Source: Sulfurovum sp.
GTDB taxonomy: Bacteria > Campylobacterota > Campylobacteria > Campylobacterales > Sulfurovaceae
NCBI GenBank assembly: GCA_027038155.1
Contig: JALVXW010000259.1
Coordinates: 1 to 8,489 of the forward strand
DNA: 8,489 nt
Direction: 5' to 3'
Shown here: one piece after another, positions 4,137 through 8,489 of the stretch
Numbering within the stretch: position 1 is the stretch's first letter
Layout of the letters: each line of letters opens with the position of its first letter
Program-made: the position numbers and the translations under genes
The notes under the pieces: generated by a model
Seen by the model: only the letters and a program-made list of their open reading frames with translations
Databases searched by the model: none
What the model was told of the DNA's origin: nothing

Positions 4137-5069
4137 TCACCCCTTATTAAAAACCCTTTTTTCAGGAGGATATATCAAAGACTTTTGCGATACAAAATCC
4201 ATCTTGCTCTCAATATAAAACCGACTCTCATACACAAATTCAAGGCTCTGTGCATGTAGCATCAACCGTGGTGCACCATGCTGGATGAGTCTATCCTCCT
4301 CACTTTGTAGCATATCTAGGTAGGCATCGCTTGCTTCAAAAGAAGCCCCATAGATAGGGTCTCCCAAAATAGGATGTTTCACGTGAAACAAATGGATACG
4401 TATTTGGTGAAGTCGTCCTGTGTGAGGGTAGCAAGCGATGAGTGTTGCATCTAAGTGGGCATCATATTCCAAAGGCACAAAGTCTGTATGTGCTCTCTTT
4501 CCTTCATCTGATATAAAGACTTTATGTTTTGTCTCATCGTAGCCTTTGTTGTTGACCTTGATGCATTCTGTAGAGGTAAATGGTTCGGCAAGCTTGCCAT
4601 CTACCCATGCCAGATAAGATTTTTTGATGGTGCGTTTTTCAAATGCATTTTTGAGATGATGCTCTGCTTTTTTATGTTTGGACGCAAGCAGAAGACCAGA
4701 GGTTTCCATATCTATTCTGTGGGTAGCATTGGCATTGTCTCCAGCAATGGTTCTTACTTCATCTAGCATAGAGTAGGGGGTAGCCATAGTATTGGGGTGC
4801 ACCAAAACCCCAGAAGGTTTTTCAAAAATCATAAAGTGGTTGTTTTGAAAAGTAGGGCGTACCCCTGTGCCTTTGGGGCGAAAAAATACCATCTCCACAT
4901 CCCCTTGTATTTTGGCACCCGTATAGGTCATAGACTCACCATCTATAAGGAGTCTTCCTTTTGCAATGTGTCTTTGGGCTTCTCCCTGTGTGTAATTTAA
5001 TGTACGCATAACATAGAGAAATGCTATAGTCTCTTCTTCAATGTAGAATTTCTCTTTTACGAATGGCAT
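4137..5069 (-). CDS. RluA-family 23S rRNA/tRNA pseudouridine synthase with S4-like N-terminus
   Basis: A 310-residue enzyme that isomerises uridine to pseudouridine in structured RNA. The target cannot be read from sequence, and RluD-like 23S sites are one possibility. HRIDMETSGLLLASK carries the catalytic Asp120 of the HRLDxxTSGLL motif. PHTGRLHQIRIHL at 215-227 and HPILGDPIYG at 232-241 are the other family signatures. Residues about 15-63 resemble an S4 RNA-binding domain. ATG 5067-5069 is preferred. The frame stays open to 5213, but that would overlap purB and add odd hydrophobic sequence. ATG 5117 has no ribosome site and overlaps the likely -10 box, whereas AGAGG lies about 11 bases before 5069. 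It diverges from purB, the arrangement I recall for Cj0022c-Cj0023 in C. jejuni. A perfect parS site falls within the codons for LFHVKH (227-232), between the two conserved C-terminal motifs. Confidence 0.92.
   Translation of the reverse strand: MPFVKEKFYIEEETIAFLYVMRTLNYTQGEAQRHIAKGRLLIDGESMTYTGAKIQGDVEMVFFRPKGTGVRPTFQNNHFMIFEKPSGVLVHPNTMATPYSMLDEVRTIAGDNANATHRIDMETSGLLLASKHKKAEHHLKNAFEKRTIKKSYLAWVDGKLAEPFTSTECIKVNNKGYDETKHKVFISDEGKRAHTDFVPLEYDAHLDATLIACYPHTGRLHQIRIHLFHVKHPILGDPIYGASFEASDAYLDMLQSEEDRLIQHGAPRLMLHAQSLEFVYESRFYIESKMDFVSQKSLIYPPEKRVFNKG
4375..4390. promoter_or_regulatory. parS: Perfect parS centromere site, 16 of 16 bases
   Basis: TGTTTCACGTGAAACA is identical to the chromosomal parS consensus and is a full 16-bp palindrome. 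It sits inside the pseudouridine synthase gene, encoding the FHVK part of IHLFHVKHPILGD. A given 16-mer is not expected by chance in a window of this size, and two near-matches lie nearby. It marks this region as a ParB loading site of the ParABS/SMC system, which in most bacteria is close to oriC. The parA and parB genes are not in the window. Confidence 0.93.
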
Positions 5070-5162
5070 AAATTTGTTTACCTCTATATAACTGCTTTTA
5101 GGATAAAATTCTAGCATAAATTTATAGGGAGCTGGTTGATACTGGAGCCGTAAAGGATAAAA
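5070..5162. promoter_or_regulatory. Divergent, partly overlapping promoters of the pseudouridine synthase and purB
   Basis: In this 93-base gap TAAAAT at 5104-5109 is a plausible plus-strand -10 box for purB, giving a leader of roughly 45 bases. On the minus strand TGCTAGAAT (plus 5108-5116) is an extended -10 with TAGAAT at plus 5108-5113, giving the pseudouridine synthase a leader of about 30 bases. The two boxes overlap by two bases, so the polymerases may compete. The purB ribosome site AAAGGA is at 5152-5157. No -35 boxes are evident. Confidence 0.5.
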
Positions 5163-6491
5163 ATGGTAGAAAGATATGCTAGAGAAGAGATGGCACAGCA
5201 CTGGACACAGCATGCAAGATATGCAGCGTGGCTAGAGGTAGAAAAAGCAGCAGTCAAAGCATGGGCAAAACTCGGAAAGATTCCTCAAGAAGATGCAGAC
5301 AAGATTGTAAAAAATGCAACTTTCTCTGTAGAGAGAATCGAAGAGATTGAAGCCGTTACCAAACATGACCTTATCGCTTTTAATACTTCTGTTTCAGAGA
5401 GTTTAGGCGAAGAGTCACGATGGTTTCACTATGGCATGACATCTTCAGATGCAGTAGATACTGGTGTGGCACTTCAGATGAAAACATCTTTAGAGATTAT
5501 TATCAAAGATGTAAAGATGCTAATGGCATCAATCAAAAAGAGAGCCAAAGAACACAAGATGACACTTATGGTTGGGCGTTCACATGGTATTCATGGAGAG
5601 CCTATTACTTTTGGTCTGACACTGGCTGTTTGGTATGATGAGATGGCAAGACACCTCAAAAACCTTAAACAGACAAAAAAAGTGATTTCCGTAGGGCAAA
5701 TATCCGGAGCAATGGGTAACTTTGCACATGCACCATTAGAACTGGAAGAGTATGCCATGAAAGAGCTGGGGCTCAAACCTGAACCATGTTCAAACCAGGT
5801 GGTTCAGCGTGACAGGTATGCAAGATTGGCAACAGCACTGGCAACCATGGCATCATCTATTGAGAAGTTTGCCGTACAGATAAGACACCTGCAAAGAACA
5901 GAGGTCTATGAAGCAGAAGAGTATTTTGCCAAAGGTCAAAAAGGAAGCTCTGCAATGCCTCACAAAAGAAACCCAATCCTTACAGAGAATATCACAGGTC
6001 TTGCACGTATGATTAGAGCATACGCAAACCCGGCTATGGAGAATGTAGCCTTGTGGCATGAGAGAGATATCTCTCACTCCTCTACGGAGCGTTTTTGGTT
6101 GCCTGATGCATTTATTACAACCGACTTCATGTTGCATCGTATGAATTCGGTCATCGCAAACCTTACAGTTATGCCTGAAAATATGATGAAAAATCTTAAC
6201 CTCACAGGTGGACTTGTTTTTTCTCAGCGTGTACTTCTTGAGCTTCCTTTGGCTGGTGTAAGCCGTGAAGATGCCTATCGTATTGTACAACGCAACGCCA
6301 TGAAAGTGTGGGAGGAGATACAGCAGGGCAACCCTTCAACCAATGAAAAGGGTGAGTCTCTTTATCTTCAGTATCTGCTTGCAGATGAAGAGCTTAGAGC
6401 ATCGTTAAGTGAAGAGCAGATTAGAGAGTGTTTCAACTATGACTATTATACAAAAAATGTAGATGCCATCTTTAAAAGAGTATTTAAATAA
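5163..6491 (+). CDS. purB: Adenylosuccinate lyase PurB
   Basis: A 442-residue cytoplasmic homotetramer subunit of the fumarase/aspartase superfamily. It removes fumarate from SAICAR to give AICAR, and from adenylosuccinate to give AMP, so it acts twice in purine synthesis. The superfamily signature GSSAMPHKRNP is at 261-271 on the mobile catalytic loop. HYGMTSSD is at 89-96, and RSHGIHGEP at 139-147 contains the catalytic histidine region. The start is fixed by the family beginning MVERYAREEM and by AAAGGA 5 bases upstream. The length is normal and no damage is seen. It is divergent from the pseudouridine synthase and followed after 182 bases by nrdA. AICAR produced here and by HisF upstream is the same metabolite, though the two genes are not in one operon. 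The identification is secure. Confidence 0.97.
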   Translation: MVERYAREEMAQHWTQHARYAAWLEVEKAAVKAWAKLGKIPQEDADKIVKNATFSVERIEEIEAVTKHDLIAFNTSVSESLGEESRWFHYGMTSSDAVDTGVALQMKTSLEIIIKDVKMLMASIKKRAKEHKMTLMVGRSHGIHGEPITFGLTLAVWYDEMARHLKNLKQTKKVISVGQISGAMGNFAHAPLELEEYAMKELGLKPEPCSNQVVQRDRYARLATALATMASSIEKFAVQIRHLQRTEVYEAEEYFAKGQKGSSAMPHKRNPILTENITGLARMIRAYANPAMENVALWHERDISHSSTERFWLPDAFITTDFMLHRMNSVIANLTVMPENMMKNLNLTGGLVFSQRVLLELPLAGVSREDAYRIVQRNAMKVWEEIQQGNPSTNEKGESLYLQYLLADEELRASLSEEQIRECFNYDYYTKNVDAIFKRVFK

Positions 6492-6530
6492 AGGAACCTC
6501 TAAATCTTATTTCCCCTTTAGAGGGGACCT
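6492..6530 (+). terminator. Hairpin directly after the purB stop, without a U-tract
   Basis: CCTCTAAA (6497-6504) pairs exactly with TTTAGAGG (6517-6524) around a 12-base loop. An outer AGG/CCT (6492-6494 with 6528-6530) can extend it across a small internal loop. It begins one base after the purB stop codon, the expected place for a 3' end, but CCTGGC follows instead of T's. It may stabilise or terminate the purB message. Its efficiency cannot be judged from sequence. Confidence 0.4.
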
Positions 6531-6576
6531 CCTGGCTATTGCTTGAAATTACAAAAATAATATCCAAAAATGATGC

Positions 6577-6615
6577 CTCAAATTAACAAATATTCAAGGG
6601 AAATTTGAGTAAAAT
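6577..6615 (+). promoter_or_regulatory. Candidate nrdA promoter with an inverted repeat abutting the -10 box
   Basis: TAAAAT at 6610-6615 is a plausible -10 box about 59 bases before nrdA, giving a leader near 50 bases. Immediately upstream, CTCAAATT (6577-6584) and AATTTGAG (6602-6609) are exact inverted 8-mers 17 bases apart, covering roughly -13 to -45. A protein bound there would block or steer polymerase, so it may be an operator for ribonucleotide reductase control. It does not look like an NrdR box pair. AT-rich 8-mers can also pair by chance. Confidence 0.35.
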
Positions 6616-6673
6616 CAGATTAATTATTGCCATTGAAATGAAGATGGATTTTATGTATATAAGGATAGGGGAA

Positions 6674-8489
6674 ATGATTAGAGTTGTTAAGCGAAACGGA
6701 AGAGTAGAAACGTTAGATGTTACAAAGATACAGAAGTATACTGCTGCAGCGGTAGAGGGTCTTGTGGGTGTAAGTCAAAGTGAACTCGAGGTAGATGCAA
6801 AACTACAGTTTCGTGATATGATTAACTCTGAAGAGATACAGACAACGCTTATTAAAACAGCGGTTGACAAGATAGATATTGACAGACCTGACTGGACCTT
6901 TGTTGCTGCACGTTTATTTATCTATGACATCTATCATAAAGTAACTGGATTTACAGGATACAACCATCTACGCGATCACTTTGAGCGTGGGGAGAAAGAA
7001 GGGCGTATTGTCCTTGGGCTTAAAGATAAGTATGATCTTGATGACCTCAATGACTACATTAAACCTGAGCGTGATTTACAGTTTACATACCTAGGTATTA
7101 GAACACTTTATGACAGATATCTGCTTAAAGATCGCAAAGGGGTGCCCATAGAACTCCCACAGCAACTCTTTATGGGGGTGGCAATGTTTTTGGCTCAAAA
7201 TGAATTTGATTGTCAAACATGGGCAAAAAAGTTTTATGACATTTTGTCAAAATTTGAAGTGATGGCTGCGACACCAACACTCTCAAATGCACGTACCCCC
7301 AGACATCAACTAAGCTCTTGTTATATTGGGTCAACGCCTGACAACATAGAGGGTATTTTTGACGCATATAAGGAGATGGCACTGCTCTCTAAGTTTGGTG
7401 GTGGTATTGGCTGGGATTGGTCGTTGGTACGCGGTATGGGTTCTTTTATCGATGGACACAAGCATGCCGCAGGAGGAATTGTTCCGTTCCTCAAAATTGC
7501 CAATGATGTTGCCATCGCAGTTGACCAATTGGGCACACGCAAAGGAGCTATTGCAGTTTACGTAGAGCCTTGGCATGTTGACATTCGTGACTTCCTTGAC
7601 TTGAAGAAAAACTCTGGAGAGGAGCGTCGTAGAGCCCATGACCTCTTCCCTGCTATCTGGCTCAATGACCTCTTTATGAAAAGGGTTGAAGCCGATGAGA
7701 TGTGGACGCTATTTGACCCTTTTGAAGTAACAGAGTTGACATCACTTTATGGTGAAGATTTTGAAAAGCGTTATATTGAACTTGAAAATTCCGAAGAGGA
7801 GATAACAAGAGAACGGGTCTCTGCCAAAGGCTTATGGAAAGAGATGTTACGCTCTTACTTTGAGACCGGAAACCCATTCTTAACCTTTAAGGATACTGCA
7901 AACCGAGCCAATCCAAATAAACACATAGGGGTTATTCGCTCAACAAACCTCTGTACAGAGATTTTTCAAAATACTGCACCAAATCATTATAAGATACGTT
8001 TTACTTTCACAGATGGCACGACTGCATCATACGAAGAGGATGAGATGCTGACGGTTGACAACGGTATGACAAAACCAGCCAAAAAAGTAACAGCACTTGA
8101 CAGTCTAAACGGAAAACAGATTTGGATTGTAGATAAAGAGAAAACAGATGGGGATACAGCAGTATGTAACCTTGCCTCCGTCAACCTCTCCAAAGTCAAT
8201 ACCAAAGAGGATTTAGAACGTGTTGTGCCTATTGCTACACGTATGCTTGACAATGTCATAGACCTTAACTTCTATCCGTTGGCAAAAGTAAAAAAGACAA
8301 ATGAGAAGTCACGCTCTATTGGATTGGGTGTTATGGGAGAAGCCCAGATGCTTGCTGAGGCCGGCATAGAGTGGGGAAGTCATGAGCACTTTATCAAAAT
8401 AGATGAGGTAATGGAGTCATTCTCTTACTACATTATTAAAGAGTCAAGCAACTTGGCACTTGAAAAGGGTGCTTACCCAACTTTTGAAG
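6674..8489 (+). CDS. nrdA: Class Ia ribonucleoside-diphosphate reductase alpha subunit NrdA (runs off the right edge)
   Basis: The first 605 codons are present and open, out of an expected 780-800. NrdA with the radical-bearing NrdB reduces ribonucleoside diphosphates to deoxyribonucleotides. Residues 1 to about 90 form the ATP-cone (VVKRNGRVETLDVTKIQKY). The redox cysteine of LSSCYIGS is Cys216. STNLCTE holds Asn425, Cys427 (thiyl-radical cysteine) and Glu429, matching E. coli Asn437, Cys439 and Glu441. The partner cysteine in AVCNLASVNL is Cys498. Cys427 and Cys498 are 71 residues apart versus 23 in E. coli, so about 48 residues are inserted. ATG 6674 is chosen for AAGGA at 6661-6665 and because the ATP-cone follows directly. 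In-frame ATGs at 6638, 6644 and 6653 lack ribosome sites. The radical-transfer tyrosines and C-terminal cysteine pair lie beyond the window. purB then nrdA is the order I recall for C. jejuni. Confidence 0.96.
   Translation, partial: MIRVVKRNGRVETLDVTKIQKYTAAAVEGLVGVSQSELEVDAKLQFRDMINSEEIQTTLIKTAVDKIDIDRPDWTFVAARLFIYDIYHKVTGFTGYNHLRDHFERGEKEGRIVLGLKDKYDLDDLNDYIKPERDLQFTYLGIRTLYDRYLLKDRKGVPIELPQQLFMGVAMFLAQNEFDCQTWAKKFYDILSKFEVMAATPTLSNARTPRHQLSSCYIGSTPDNIEGIFDAYKEMALLSKFGGGIGWDWSLVRGMGSFIDGHKHAAGGIVPFLKIANDVAIAVDQLGTRKGAIAVYVEPWHVDIRDFLDLKKNSGEERRRAHDLFPAIWLNDLFMKRVEADEMWTLFDPFEVTELTSLYGEDFEKRYIELENSEEEITRERVSAKGLWKEMLRSYFETGNPFLTFKDTANRANPNKHIGVIRSTNLCTEIFQNTAPNHYKIRFTFTDGTTASYEEDEMLTVDNGMTKPAKKVTALDSLNGKQIWIVDKEKTDGDTAVCNLASVNLSKVNTKEDLERVVPIATRMLDNVIDLNFYPLAKVKKTNEKSRSIGLGVMGEAQMLAEAGIEWGSHEHFIKIDEVMESFSYYIIKESSNLALEKGAYPTFE

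Noticed and set aside
3809..4140. Two overlapping 71-codon minus-strand reading frames (3809-4024 and 3925-4140)
   Set aside because: They read through the palindrome and A/T-run hairpin, are Lys/Arg/Phe-rich low complexity, and have no ribosome site or domain. They are best explained as by-products of repeat DNA.
5070..5213. N-terminal extension of the pseudouridine synthase to 5213 or 5117
   Set aside because: It would overlap purB and run over the probable promoter, with no ribosome site, and the added sequence is unlike the family.
6638..6673. In-frame upstream ATGs for nrdA (6638, 6644, 6653)
   Set aside because: None has a ribosome site, while AAGGA is correctly spaced for ATG 6674, where the ATP-cone begins.

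Overview
The window looks like a chromosomal housekeeping segment from a Campylobacterota bacterium, probably a free-living Sulfurovum/Sulfurimonas-type lineage rather than Campylobacter or Helicobacter. This rests on moderately AT-rich DNA, AAGGA-type ribosome sites, promoters with a good -10 box and no clear -35 box, the style of the proteins, and gene order. From memory of C. jejuni, the left block (RNase J, rsmA, a phosphorylase-like gene, rlmN, a tiny hydrophobic protein) resembles Cj1710c-Cj1714, and the right block (pseudouridine synthase, purB, nrdA) resembles Cj0022c-Cj0024. No database was searched.

Layout. Positions 1-909, minus strand: the first codons of RNase J, overlapped by rsmA. 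Positions 910-993: a divergent promoter gap. Positions 994-3503, plus strand: a compact run of hisF, a short nucleoside-phosphorylase-like gene, rlmN and a 29-residue single-span membrane protein that overlaps the rlmN stop by one base. Positions 3504-4136: a gene-free gap between convergent genes, packed with inverted repeats, including a 56-bp near-perfect palindrome. Positions 4137-5069, minus strand: an RluA-family pseudouridine synthase, divergent from purB (5163-6491). Then comes nrdA (6674 to the window edge), cut off after 605 codons.

How the genes relate. RsmA, RlmN and the RluA-family enzyme modify rRNA (RlmN also tRNA), and RNase J acts on RNA. HisF links histidine and purine synthesis because it releases AICAR. 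PurB also makes AICAR and finishes AMP. NrdA makes deoxyribonucleotides. This is a translation and nucleotide theme rather than one pathway.

The most notable signal is not a gene. Three copies of the ParB-binding centromere palindrome parS lie within 2.4 kb: an exact 16/16 match at 4375-4390, a 15/16 match at 2031-2046 and a 14/16 match at 3515-3530. Two are buried in coding sequence. The window is therefore probably a chromosome-partitioning centromere, normally close to the replication origin. The repeat-filled gap lies where two blocks that flank the origin separately in C. jejuni appear to be joined. No RNA gene, CRISPR array, intact insertion sequence or prophage was seen.
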